A program made the position numbers and the translations under genes. Source: Brachynemurus nebulosus (Eukaryota; Arthropoda; Insecta; Neuroptera; Myrmeleontidae). Taken from it: DNA of 64,000 nucleotides. Location of the stretch: assembly GCA_035578155.1 (NCBI GenBank), contig JAPWDM010000001.1, positions 16,842,725 through 16,906,724 on the forward strand. The letters run 5' to 3'. A model generated the notes under the pieces. That model was not told the origin of the DNA, did no database searches, and saw only the letters and a program-made list of their open reading frames with translations. Shown in pieces: positions 33,915 through 44,585 of this stretch (position 1 is the stretch's first letter; every line of letters begins with the position of its first letter).

Positions 33915-36856
33915 AGTTAACCGTACGAGCAGTTATAAAAAATTTTTAAAATTCAATATTTTCCTTTATGATAGGCGTAGCTTTTTATGGAAAGATGCAA
34001 AAATAACATTAGTCACGTTTTTCGCTTAAAATTTTTTAAAAATAATTTGAACTATTATAATTTCGTCATGTCTAATCGTTCGTCTCCCATACTTTTAATT
34101 CCTACATCTTTCGTCCTATGAGAAGGCAAGAAATAGCAATTAGTACGCAGCAAAAAGTTTTCCCTCCGTTTTTTGAGGTACCTTATTAGAAAGTTCCACA
34201 TGGTATATTATTAGATCAAATAGAGGTTCCTTTTTCGTCTCTAAGCTTCATTTAAAAAAAAAAATACTGAGTTTCAAAATGGGGTTATTATTTTGGTACT
34301 TATAGATTTATTGATGCCATTTTCTGTTACTAAATTTTAGATAGACTGCAGTAGGGTGTAAACCCTTAAAAACTGTCTGAAAATTTAATTTAAATTTTCC
34401 TTATTTAAAAAATTACTGAATTGCACCTACGTATTATTATGAGAGATTCATAAATTCAGCATTTTTGATAAAAAGTACTCACACTGTACATAAATGAATA
34501 AGTAAAACAATAAATCCATATACAATACATTATTATCAATTGTATTCACTCTAAATAAAATTATACATGTGAAAGTCCATAAATAAAATGAACATCTTAA
34601 TTTTGTTTTACTTTTCATTGACCATACGTGTTCAGATAAGATAATAACATATTGTAGCATGATTTATGTATGTATCATGAATTTACTGAATTGTAGCAAA
34701 TTCTCACCGCTAGATTGAATGGATTTATATACTCTTAAACGATTTCTGTAAATCAAAGAAATTCTTTAAAGATTAAAATTTCTGTTTTCATTGAATCAAA
34801 AAAATATTTTTTTGTTTCAAAAAAATATTTCTTTTTTAAAATAAAGAAATATTGGGTTATAGTAATATTTTTTGGAGTGTTTTGTTCAGCAGTAATCAAA
34901 TATTTTTTTAAATCAAAAAAATACTTTTTTATTTAAAGAAAAAAATCAAAGAAATTTTTAAATTTTGAACACAGAAATCTTTGTGAGAACGTACATTAAA
35001 CGTTACAGAATAAACTTGAATTAAAACTGAAGGGCACAAGAAACGAATCCGATAACAACCATTTTCCAAATTTTACAACAGTAAGACAAAAATTACTGTT
35101 TCTTTGCTTTTTTTTTTTTAAAAATTCTTTTCTGTATATTTTCTTATATTTGAGGCTTTTTTTTTCTTTTGATATTCGTCCATTAATTAAAACTTAATTT
35201 TATTAACATCAATGGATCAAAAACCGAACTTGAAAAAAGTGAAGTCACTCTTAAATTTAATATAACTATGTATAACTTTGATAAAAATAATCTTGCATTC
35301 TTATCAGCCATTAGTGGAGTAGCCACTTATTCCAAAAATTTTGACCAATCTCACAAGGACACAATTGCGAAGAAATAAAAAAGCCCTAATTAACAAAGAA
35401 CGATTCGAGAACATTTTAATAGCAAATACAAATTAAATCACTTTTGAATTTAGACTTTTCACTTTAGAAAAAGTTTTTTTGCACGATCGTGTATGTTCAT
35501 GGATTTACCGATACTATTGACAATGCTGGTAAGTTACATTTCCCGAACGTTTGTTTATATCCATCGGAACCAAAAAAAAAAAACAATGCGGTAAGTAAAA
35601 TAGGTGCCCGGTAAGTGAATAGGAGTGCGGTAAGTGAAATTAGCTAAAAAATGATTGTAATTATTTATTTATATTGAAGTTAAAAGTACAATTTGAACAA
35701 TTAGGAAAATTAATCGATTAATATGAAAATTTTCACTAGATTGCACATTATTATTATTATTGTTGCCATTAGTCTTCATATTTTACTGCCATTTCAAAAG
35801 GTTGTTCAATCACTAAAATTTTCTGTGGTTTTCATAATTTTCCTTTCATTTTACGAGAATGAATTTGCAGCCAAAATTAAAATGCTTCATCAATTTGATT
35901 ATTCTCACTAATATTATAGTTTAACAAACTATTTTCCTCAATTTTTTTAATACAAAATTCAAAAAAATATTCACGCCAGTTAAATATTGATACTTAATTT
36001 TTTATTTAAAAATATAGTTGTCAATTGTCACTACAAATATTCGTATTATAGTTGCTATAAATATTTATAATATATATTCATGGCATTCTATGTGATTTTA
36101 AATTTCACCTATATTATCCGAATTTTATTTTTTATTCAATATATTTTTATTCTTTAATTATTTTAAATTGATCGTGCAAAAAATATTATACAATACACGA
36201 TGCGTTAAGTGCATTTACTGATCTCGAAAATTGCAAAAACTCGACCCTGCGGGTCTCATTTTCGCAACATTTTCTCGATCAGTAAAAGAAACTTACCGAA
36301 CTTATATTGTAAAATACTATTGTGAAAGTTGTCTATTATGGACATTTTTTATTATACACATAATATGTAAAATTCATCCAAGACATGGTAAATAACAATT
36401 CTGCCTTCTACATATATATAAAAGTTTAAAAAAAAAGCATAGGTATACAAACAACCATCACTGAAGCAACACGAATGAATACGTAAAACGGTAGATACGT
36501 TGTTGTTAGTGCAAATTTTACATTTGTACAGGATTTGTTTTTTGGCTTACAATTTACATAGATGCAAGTGTCGTAAAAATGTTAAAATAATGTTTTGTTT
36601 TAATGTGAATATCAGGCGGTTTATATGATGCATTGTATGCGAATTTCCTTCCCTTTAAAAATAAATAATGCTACGTGGTTACATACATGTTTTATGTTGT
36701 TGTAATGTTCATGCAGTTTTGATTATCAAGGGAAAAGAAATGTTTAACATTTAATATTATTTAACCGCTAACACAGTTAAGTATTAGTAAAACTTTTGTG
36801 ATGTGTTCGATATTATAATTATAATTTAGAGGCATAATCTTATTTTTAAAAACTGA
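33915..36856. other. Long spacer with one MITE-like repeat
   Basis: No gene supported. Besides the AT-rich MITE at 34737-34982, it contains three CGGTAAGTGA/GCGGTAAGTG repeats at about 35589-35640 and an imperfect palindrome near 36213-36280 (GATCTCGAAAATTGC to CTCGATC). Reading frames 34448-34660 and 35723-35911 are hydrophobic but unrecognised. Confidence 0.4.
34737..34982. mobile_element. Low-complexity AT MITE, copy 1
   Basis: Left AAACGATTTCTGTAAATC and reversed right AAAGATTTCTGTGTTC are similar; the interior alternates TCAAAGAAATT, AAATATTTCTTT and AAATATTTTTTT blocks. Related in plan and sequence to 44378-44585. Borders approximate. Confidence 0.45.
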
Positions 36857-37007
36857 AAATGACTCATTTCAAAAATGAACTTTTGTCACATATAAAAGTT
36901 ATTATAATTTCTACGATTCTTTTTCAATATATTAGATAGTAGATCTTGTGAGAGATAGCTATATTACGAGTTTGTCCAAAACATAAATGTATGTAAATGA
37001 CTCATTT
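36857..37007. mobile_element. AAATGACTCATTT MITE, copy 2
   Basis: Bounded by AAATGACTCATTT on both sides, with interior CACATATAAAAG and TTTTTCAATATATTAGATAG matching the reverse of 24664-24810. The two copies establish a family of about 150 bp. Confidence 0.72.
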
Positions 37008-37138
37008 CCAGTTGTCGTTCTTTTCACTATACTATAAAATTTGAGTTATATTCATAGTCATAATACACAGCGCTCCCATCATAGTACTCACAGTAAAAAT
37101 CATCTACCTTTGTATAAATGATTTTTTTTAAAATTGTA

Positions 37139-37215
37139 ATTAACACTTTAATGGTCACACATCTACGCAGTTGTACTTCGCTAGGGGCTGGCAATAATTT
37201 GAAAGAATTAATCCT
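37139..37215 (+). repeat. TTAA-6-like left-end fragment
   Basis: TTAACACTTTAATGGTCACA, then a TACTTCG..GGGGC.GGCAATA block, parallels the left end of the element at 27772 (TTAACACTCTACAGTCCGCA, then TACTTCCCCAGGGGCGGCAA). No right end is found; family A begins shortly after. Confidence 0.45.
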
Positions 37216-37366
37216 TTTATTTTAATGAGAGAGAAAATTTTTTTGTCTCAAAATGCTGGACGTTTTACTGCCAGTGACAAATATAATAGATAAGGTTACA
37301 AAAAAGGAAAGACAATCAGCTCCCAACATCAAAAAAGTGAACTCTGGGAATTTGCAAAATAGAAAT

Positions 37367-38439
37367 CATAGCTTTGTTCCAACAAACGAAAATATCGTAC
37401 ATTGTACGGTTATAGCATGCGCATAATGAAGTTAGCGTTCCAACAAGTTATAGTACATATTTATGTACCAGTTTTAACTTCCGGTTTATGTTCCAACATA
37501 AATGCTGATTAGTACATGAACTGATTCATGTATGGTCAAATTAGTCGACAGTCAAGAGCATGTATCGAAATGTGAACTACTTGTTACACTTGCGCAATAG
37601 ATAATTTTACTGAAATTTTTGAAAACTAATTGATTTACCGTTTTTTTTTCTTTTTTTTTTTTTAATAAAATAAGATAAGACTGTTAATTATAAAATAAAG
37701 ACTGTTGTTTTGAAATATTTTTAACTGCTTTCTTTTGAAATCAGTATCAACGAGTTAGATAATGATGATTTCTTCGTTTCTGAATCTAGTGAAGATGAAG
37801 ATTGAGAATTTTTAATGAACACATCAGTAAACAAAAAAAATGTAAATTATTTAGGTAATAATTTATTCAATATCTTTATTCATTATGAAACTATTTAAAG
37901 ACACATATTATTTTTTATTTATAAATAGTACCCCAATATGACGAATACATTTGAAGTCATTTCTTTCATATAAACTGGACTGATTTTCTTCTTGAGCTTC
38001 AATAGATATATTCTGTTCATTTTGTAATATAAGAAATTCATTTAATTCTAAAAAATAATTGTTTGCCAATAAGTACTCAGTACCCATATGAATACAACGG
38101 GATTAACAATGATTTAAAAATATTTTTTATATTATTACCTGCTGTCATTTTTGGTTTATAAATTAATTTTTTTTGTTTAATTTCGTTAATTTATGGTATT
38201 TTTCTTTTTTAGTATAATTTTTTTTTATATTTATACGTGTTTTATATAATTACGAGTTTATACCTTTATTAACTTGACGCGCCTTCTTTTTGAGTTTGTC
38301 ATACAAAAAACCGTTTCAGTAATCAGTTCACGTACTAGTACATTTTAAAACATGCGCACAAATGTCATTCATGAACTAATCGAAGCATGGTACATACCAG
38401 TACATGTACCGTACAAAAATTGTTTGGAACAAAGCTCAT
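37367..38439. mobile_element. Harbinger-like element, 1067 bp, CAT duplication
   Basis: TIRs AGCTTTGTTCCAACAAACG and, reversed, AGCTTTGTTCCAAACAATT; CAT lies outside each end (37367-37369; 38437-38439). TTGTTCCAAC termini with a 3-bp target duplication fit PIF/Harbinger, although the usual duplication is TWA. Subterminal regions repeat TAGTACAT / ATGTACTA and CATGCGCA many times. Apart from a short acidic frame (37738-37805) nothing coding is seen. A1 and A2 provide the empty site. Confidence 0.75.
37738..37805 (+). pseudogene. Short acidic C-terminal frame in the Harbinger-like element
   Basis: Twenty-two codons, EISINELDNDDFFVSESSED then ED and a stop, sit in the middle of the element. Their acidic, serine-rich composition is unlike chance A+T-rich translation and could be a remnant of a protein the parent element encoded. 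No family can be assigned from so little. Confidence 0.25.
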
Positions 38440-38545
38440 ATTAAACTATGTTGGTAAAATTGAACATTACATATACTTAGAATTATACTGTATTTCGAAA
38501 AATTTGTCATAGATGGCGGCACCTGTACTAGTGAATATACATATA

Positions 38546-39063
38546 TTGGGTCATCCGGAAAGTTCGTGCCGTTTTTGGTGTAAATGACTATCTCGATTTT
38601 CTTCAAATGGCCGAAAACTGTGGATTTTGAATGTTCAAAAGTTACCACTAATTCCTGACAGTTTGCCTCGGGTTTCGCTTTATTTCTTGACGCTTTGTTT
38701 CATCGTCAATACACACAGGTCGACCGGAGCGAGCATCATCTTCCAAAGAAAAATTACCCTTTTGAAATCAAGCAAACCACTTTCTACAAGTTCTGTCAGA
38801 AAGCGCATCGTCACCATAAACACTACAAATATTTCTCGTTGCGTTTGCTGCACTAGTAGGGTAGTGTCGTGTAAGACGGCGCACTTAACATTTAGGTGGC
38901 TTCTTTCTTTGGTGACGGAATTAACAAACTTCCGATTCGATGGCAAAAATGCATCAATAGAAAAGGCATGTACACAAGAAAAATAATATGCTGTTTGTTT
39001 AACAAAATAATCACTTAATAAAAAGTTATAATTAAAGTCCGGTTTAAATTTGATCCATCCTCG
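38546..39063 (-). mobile_element. Deleted mariner element
   Basis: TA lies outside both ends (38544-38545; 39064-39065). The left end reads TTGGGTCATCCGGAAAGTTC, a mariner-like terminus; the right, reversed, CGAGGATGGATCAAATTTAA is mariner-like as well but not a match to the left. Between them the reverse strand encodes the first part of a mariner transposase, then jumps from the second helix-turn-helix directly to the left terminus, so most of the catalytic region is deleted. Confidence 0.7.
38590..38950 (-). pseudogene. Mariner transposase N-terminal fragment, frameshifted
   Basis: Reverse-strand pieces in order: AANATRNICSVYGDDALSD and RTCRKWFA, an in-frame stop where mariners have R, then FQKGNFSLE and DDARSGRPVCIDDETKRQE, followed by stops, a frameshift and STVFGHLKKIE. 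The first part is the mariner N-terminal HTH domain with the conserved CQKWF.RF context and the GRP linker, the last the second HTH. Catalytic D,D34D residues are absent through deletion. Protein length is about a third of the usual 340-350 residues. Clearly dead. Confidence 0.82.
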
Positions 39064-39163
39064 TATTTAACTGACAATGGTGAATACGGGCATAAGTCAA
39101 TTTTATTCACAAGTCTTTTAACAGTATTCATTTTATAAGACATAGAAGTACTGGTATAAGGCC

Positions 39164-39279
39164 ATATCAACTAAAAATGGTCTGACGTCATTAACAAATG
39201 AAGCTAAATTAGACCTACAATTTTGCTTCATTTGTTGTAGGTATTTGTTGGATGATGTCAGACCACCGTTTAGTTAATT
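39164..39279. mobile_element. Short MITE with TGGTCTGACGTCAT arms
   Basis: TCAACTAAAAATGGTCTGAC (left) and, reversed, TTAACTAAACGGTGGTCTGA (right) continue to CGTCAT/CATCAT; a second inverted pair AAATGAAGC / GCTTCATTT lies inside. The whole of about 112 bp can fold as one hairpin. Confidence 0.6.
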
Positions 39280-39310
39280 TTTTTAGATATAGCAATAAGC
39301 TTCTAATGTT

Positions 39311-40159
39311 TACACGGAGAGAAAATTCATAGAAAAATTATTGTGCTCAGCACTACAATCGACGTGTAAAAGGCGAACATATTCAATTTTGTACGGTAAA
39401 AATATAAAAATTATAATTAATCATAGAAAATTTAAAGGATAGAATATTCTTTCCGTAATATTAGCTCCGTAAAATTTGTAAAACAGCACAGTAAAAAGTT
39501 CCATTCCCGACAGAAAAATATTTTTTAATTGTTTTTCTTACAAAAATTACCATGCCGTCTTAAATTTTCAAATGCTATCTGCTAATAGTAGAAAGAAAGA
39601 AAGAGAAAGAAGGTATCAACGCTGTTGAAATGTACCCCACTCATACATGCAAGTCATATAACCAGGCTGGTGAGTGGTGTGACGATCAACACGACCAACT
39701 TGGTCGGACCAAGCACATTGATTCATTGGACTGTTTTACAAGCAGCAAGCAGTATTCATTACACTGTCTTACAGGACGGACTGTCACCGTTTAAATCATC
39801 ATTTTGTTACTTCACTATCTACAGTATTAGAATATATTGTTGCAGTATTAGAATATATTGTTTACAGGTTTGAATACGTATATTGTTCCTCAGTGCGTAC
39901 AGCCCAACCAACATAAGGTTGCGGGTCAGATGCGCAAATGAAAGAGTACGACAACAAGAATTAAACTATAACATATATGCATAAGAGTGTGATAGAAGTT
40001 GTGTTAGCACATTAAATTTTACCATGCTAGTAAAATATTTTTACCATGATCGTAAAATATTTTTTACTTTGGTTGTCGATCGCGCACGCATTATAAGAGA
40101 GCAAGGTAATTTTTCTGAAATTTTATCTACAAAAATCATATGATTTTTCTCTCCGTGTA
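39311..40159 (+). mobile_element. ACACGGAGAG family, complete copy
   Basis: Left TACACGGAGAGAAAATTCAT and reversed right TACACGGAGAGAAAAATCAT; TA may be a target duplication, as in Tc1/mariner-type MITEs. At 849 bp it is the only copy here with both ends; copies at 19290 and 27058 each retain part. It includes GACCCGCAACCTTATGTTG on the reverse strand and a CTTGGTCGGACCAAG palindrome. Not coding. Confidence 0.75.
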
Positions 40160-40283
40160 TTAATTTAGAATAGATAAAATAAAAAAAAATAATTCTGAAA
40201 ACGCACTTGAATTATTTTTTTTTAATTTTGTCAACGTCACGTCAACTAAAGCACTGGATTATATTATGTAAGTATACAGTAAG

Positions 40284-40305
40284 TATATATATATATATAT
40301 ATATC

Positions 40306-40374
<69 letters not shown>
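40284..40374. repeat. Interrupted (TA)n microsatellite, about 91 bp
   Basis: TA units with CTACA- and CA-type interruptions and an outer TACATA/TATGTA symmetry. Confidence 0.92.
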
Positions 40375-40377
<3 letters not shown>

Positions 40378-40927
40378 GATATCTATAATGCCACAATAAT
40401 GGCTGTGGATGTGGTTTTAAACTTATACCGGACTACATAATTTTGCACTTTATAGGAAGAAATCTTTACTTTAATCTTTATACTAAAATACGATAAATAT
40501 ATAAAATATACGTGGTAAGTAAAATTGATATATTTTTGTGGGTACGTAAAAGTTTTAAAATTAGCTGCTGATTAAAAATATATTTATTTTTTGTAAAATG
40601 ACGCTAGCTGAGCAATTTTTATACGTCGGAGAGTGTTATATCTTTATGTGTAGGTACAGGTGTTTATACTGGTTTAGGAAACTAATAAGAAATTGTCTGT
40701 GGGATTTTTACACTTTTTTTTGGAATGAATACTATTTAGAGATTCCATGATAATTATTCTTCCAACAGCCCCATTATTTAAGAAAAAATATAAAATTTAA
40801 GAATTACGTAGACTTTATGTAGGATACATAATTTTTTTAGGATTCCATAAGAAACTATCGGAACTCTGATAATTTCGTTTCAGACTACAACAGGCGAAGA
40901 TCTAAATTAATAAACAAAAACAAAAAT

Positions 40928-41015
40928 TTTAATGATTTCGTTTTAACCAATTACCCAATGATTTAGGAACCGGATCCTAAATCATTGGGTAATTGGTTAA
41001 AACGAAATCATTAAA
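40928..41015. repeat. Perfect 88-bp palindrome with 41-bp arms
   Basis: TTTAATGATTTCGTTTTAAC and its continuation to GATTTAGGA is followed, after six bases (ACCGGA), by its exact reverse complement. No mismatch was seen in 41 paired positions. It is too short and simple for a MITE with a body; a hairpin-type element, or a cloning/assembly fold-back artefact, is also possible. Confidence 0.85.
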
Positions 41016-41398
41016 CTCTTGAAATCCCAATTAAAACTACGTCGATTAAAAACAAAAATTATTTTTCCATATTCTAAAGTGGGGATGAAAATTTCTTTCC
41101 ACATGGGGTATCATTAGAAAAGACTTAAAATGAAGCTAAGATTGATTTTTACCAATTTTTGATTGTAAGCTCCGTTTGCGAAATGTTGTGCTTGAAAGTG
41201 ACGTTTTTTGAGTTACTTACTCCAGTTATTTTTCTCACTTCAAACTGATTTTTTTTAACTCTAATTAGTTATTTGGTAGTTAATTTCGATATTTAGCAAA
41301 TTGAGAATTATTGAGAAATGGAGCGACATATTTTTAGTATTAACGTTTATTTAAAAAATTGAAATTTTTATGTAAAGAAAATGTGATAATATTTAAAT

Positions 41399-41888
41399 GG
41401 TGTGACCAAGGGGTCAAACTAAAATGTCTACCGAACTGTGCTCACTGTAGTCAATGGGTGACGTAACACAGCACACATACAATCATAACACACGATGTAT
41501 GGACACGAATATACCAATGTGTTAGTAATATATTTTGATGATGATATATGTAGTTCGCATACATACACTATACATATACTATCATGGCCACCGTAAGTTA
41601 CCACCAGTCAACAATTAAAAATAAATTTATTTATTTTAAGAAAGATATCCCTTTATTTTGAGAAATTTTTATTCAATAGAATTCTTAGACTTAAATACGA
41701 CACACTTCATATTTTTTTCTGTTTAAATTTCACGAGTTGATTAAATAAACGTGATTTTTATTTTGACGTGAACACCACGGCAGTCAGTCACAGACTAAAT
41801 CAGTAATGGTGTAAATTGCTACTTACTGCAACTTTAAGATTTCACTTTTTTATAGGTAGGCTTGATCTGTCTCATTTGTGGGTGTGAC
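41399..41888. mobile_element. hAT-like element (family Z), 474 bp, exact GGTGTGAC duplication
   Basis: GGTGTGAC is exact at 41399-41406 and 41881-41888. Ends are CAAGGGGTCAAACTA and, reversed, CACAAATGAGACAGATC. The body is the reverse of 22187-23022 minus the CATAT-flanked insert, including GGTGGCCATCATAGTATA-like and AAAGGGATATCTTTCTTAAA strings. TIR similarity between the two ends is weak, so hAT is inferred mainly from the 8-bp duplication. Confidence 0.72.
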
Positions 41889-42625
41889 AATATTTTTATG
41901 CTATACATATACGCAAAACTGGTGTAGTATCACTTCAATTGTTCGTCTTTTTGGATTTTGGCTTGGTCATATTATCCGCCACAACGTCTTCAATATTTCA
42001 ACAAAAAGTATTTAAAACCGGCGAACGAATTATGTTCGAAATAACAATTCACATTTGAGTCGTTCCGTAAAAGCTTCTCTCATTGCTCTCCAATTACCCA
42101 AAATGTCATATGAAATTATAATTTTTATACTATAATCCGGAGTAAAGCCAACTTCTTAATATTTGTTAATTTCAAAAAATAATTCCACCAAAAAAGTTTT
42201 GTCAAATAATTTTTAAATAAAGTTAGGCCACATTAATAATCCTTAACTTGTAATCGACAGCATATAAGTTTATATTTTACTACGTTGATTAATCGCGTTG
42301 GTTAATTCTGTGAACCTGTAATTCGTTCCTGAATTACAGGTTCACAGAGTTAAATTTTTTTTAGAAAAATTAAACATAAAATTATTTATTCAATTCTGTA
42401 GAAGGGAGTAAATATCTGATATTGGTTAATTTTACTACACACACCGGCATAATTAGCGGAATTAACATAAAAAAAATATAAAAACCTATTTATTAAACAA
42501 AGTTGGCGGTTCTTTTAAATACTTAAAATAATATTGAAGTAACGAATCAATTGACTTTCCATAGAATTGTTTTTATTTATTATTGATGCAATTCTATTTA
42601 AGAAGTCTGTCATTTTCGAATTCAA
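41889..42625. other. Spacer with a hairpin
   Basis: Holds a 20-of-21 bp hairpin at 42304-42351 (CTGTGAACCTGTAATTC / GAATTACAGGTTCACAG, 6-base loop). Nothing else recognised. Confidence 0.5.
42304..42351. repeat. 21-bp inverted repeat, 6-base loop
   Basis: CTGTGAACCTGTAATTC and its complement flank GTTCCT; a single mismatch lies near the outer end. Confidence 0.8.
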
Positions 42626-42817
42626 ATGCCGTTTCTTCTCAATGTGGTCGAGCTTCAAACTGCTGTAACTGAAGAATGCCAAAGACTGTCCCAGAAAACT
42701 ATAGATAACATCATACTGAGTATAAAGAAACGAATGGAAGCTTTGATAAGAGCACGGGAGGAACCAGGCGGGATTAAAACGCTGTGTTTCATTTTCTATT
42801 TGTTAAATAATCTTTAA
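42626..42817 (+). pseudogene. Tc1-like transposase C-terminal fragment
   Basis: The 63-codon frame includes VVELQTAVTEECQRLSQ then TIDNIILSIKKRMEALI and RAREEPGGI. In Tc1-type DDE transposases the end of the protein has the pattern V.EL..A..EEW..IP.. .I..LI.SM.RR..AVI.AKGG, and the fragment follows it in order and spacing. Upstream codons in frame are unrelated, there are no TIRs nearby, and the catalytic triad is missing. Only a relic; a domesticated exon is possible but unsupported. Confidence 0.6.
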
Positions 42818-43298
42818 CTTCAATTATTCTTAGACGACATAAGATTCCAAAAATTTCCCATGGTTATATATGGTTATATGGTTATTTGTTTTGTTACCGA
42901 AAATAAAGGTACATTGACTTGTGAACATGTAATTTTAAGTGAATAATTAAATAAGATTAATATTTTCTTGAAATTAAATGCTTTGTCTGATTTTTACAGA
43001 TATTCTGTATGTTCCGCTAATTCTGCCGGTGTGTGTATTATATCTTTTAAGTTAGCATGTGAGAATGATATTTTACACTTATTATTGATTCATTTATTAA
43101 TTGATAATTGTTTTGATTTTCTGGCTTCGGCAAATTTTTGGTCACAACATTTTGTACATTTAAACTAGAAAATATCTAAATCGGTAAAAGAATGATATGG
43201 CTATGTCGGAACATAACAAGTGTTTAATTTGAGTCGTTCCGTGGGAGCTTCGCTGATTTCGCTGCAATAATTGCTTTTTTTCCAATTTTATGGTTTAT
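42818..43298. other. Spacer, no feature seen
   Basis: A+T-rich; the frame at 42968-43168 is not recognised. Confidence 0.4.
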
Positions 43299-43858
43299 GA
43301 GTAACTAGCCGTACACCCCATGGGATTTCCCATTGGCAACATCTTTTTATTAGGTACTCACTGCTCACTTTCAATATTATTCAAAAGCCTAAATACCAAT
43401 TTTCACGTTTCTAATTTCAAAAATGACGAACTTCCCATACGAACTTTCATTTCCTGTTTTAACCCCTTAGGGAATGAATTTCCAGAAATGTTTACGCAAC
43501 TGACTTTTATTTATAAGTAGTAATGCCTAAAGATCAATCTTCATACCTTCTGTGCTAAATTTCGTCCTTCTGAACCCAACAGTTTAAGCTGTGCGTTGTC
43601 TGTCAATCAGTACATAAAATATTATTTATTTGAATAGTCATAGTAACATATTTTTATATACCTAACTTCAAAAATGACGAATTTCTATAAAAAATTTGTA
43701 TTCCCTATTTAACCCACTTAGGGAGCGAATTTTCAAAAATCCTTTCTTAGTGGTCACCTACGTTACATAGGGAACTCGTGTGCAAAATTTCATTCTTCTA
43801 AACCCAACGGTTTAGGCTGTGCGTTGTCTGTCAATCAGTCAGTCAGTGTTAGAAATTT
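43299..43858 (+). repeat. LINE-tail-like repeat, RTE type suspected
   Basis: It opens with ACTAGCCGTACACCCCATGG. Two imperfect direct units each contain TTCAAAAATGACGAA, ATTTCGT/CATTCTTCT and CCCAACGGTTTAGGCTGTGC, then GTTGTCTGTCAATCAG; the second ends in a (CAGT)n-like tail (TCAATCAGTCAGTCAGTG). From memory, such phrases with a CAGT repeat end are typical of RTE-clade retrotransposon tails in insects. There is no reverse transcriptase here; 5' truncation is usual for such copies. Confidence 0.6.
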
Positions 43859-44377
43859 ATTAAGTAGATAATATTCGTAAATACTTTTTACTTAAGAAAT
43901 AAAATTTCTGTATGTATAATATAATTTAAAAATTTTATATAGAAAATACAAATGTGTATTTACATCTATTAATGTATTTATATCCTAAGATGCAGATAGA
44001 AATAAAGTATAATATATCTTTTTGCAAATTAAACGTGTATAGGTATTTATTCACATTTATATTTTTTGCCATTATATTTACCTTAAATTACACTAGTATG
44101 AAGTATTACAAGAATAAATAATAAAAAAGGCCGTTCTGTAAATTAGATTTTTAGCCATTTATTTCTTTTATGATATTAAATGTAAATAAGAAGTTGAATT
44201 ATTACATTACTGAATAGATTCGAATTACGGTCATAAATATGATGTGTTGTAATTTGATATTACAATTTTAATCGGCTTGAATATATATGTAATTACACTG
44301 TGACACGTAAATGGCGTATAACAAACATAAATAATTTTAATTTGCACTTGTATAAAAATGCACATGTGTACACTCTC
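43859..44377. other. Spacer, no feature seen
   Basis: A+T-rich; nothing recognised. Confidence 0.4.
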
Positions 44378-44585
44378 AAAACGATTTTTTTGTTTAAAGA
44401 TTACAAATTTCTTTGATTTTTTTCTTTAAATTAAAGAAACCATTTTTTTTTGATTTGAAGAAACATTTATTTGACTAGTAAAAAAACATCAATAAAATAT
44501 TTCTTTATTTAAAAAAAAATATTTTTTTGATTCAAAGAAAATAAAATAAAATAAATTTTTAACCTTTGAACAAAAAAATCATTTT
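44378..44585. mobile_element. Low-complexity AT MITE, copy 2
   Basis: Left AAAACGATTTTTTTGTTTAA and reversed right AAAATGATTTTTTTGTTCAA continue into AAGATTACAAATT / AAGGTTAAAAATT, about 33 bp of TIR. The interior is runs of A or T with TTTCTTTGATT motifs. Related to 34737-34982. Confidence 0.6.

Larger units (their letters stand above)
37228..38543 (-). repeat. Family A repeat, copy A3, split by an insertion
   Basis: 37228-37369 and 38437-38543 together equal the reverse of A2 (CTGGACGTTTTACTGCCAGT, AGATAAGGTTACAAAAAA; then TATGTTGGTAAAATTGAAC and AGATGGCGGCACCTGTACTA). The uninterrupted order in A1 and A2 shows that the 1067 bp between them were inserted later. Confidence 0.72.
40160..41398. 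other. Spacer with (TA)n tract and perfect palindrome
   Basis: Interrupted (TA)n, 40284-40374, and an 88-bp palindrome at 40928-41015. No gene recognised. Confidence 0.5.

Noticed and set aside
33213..33949. Two frames encoding the same peptide (33213-33479 reverse, 33767-33949 forward), suggesting duplicated genes
   Set aside because: They are the two arms of the TTAA-3 inverted repeat; the shared peptide follows from the inverted DNA.
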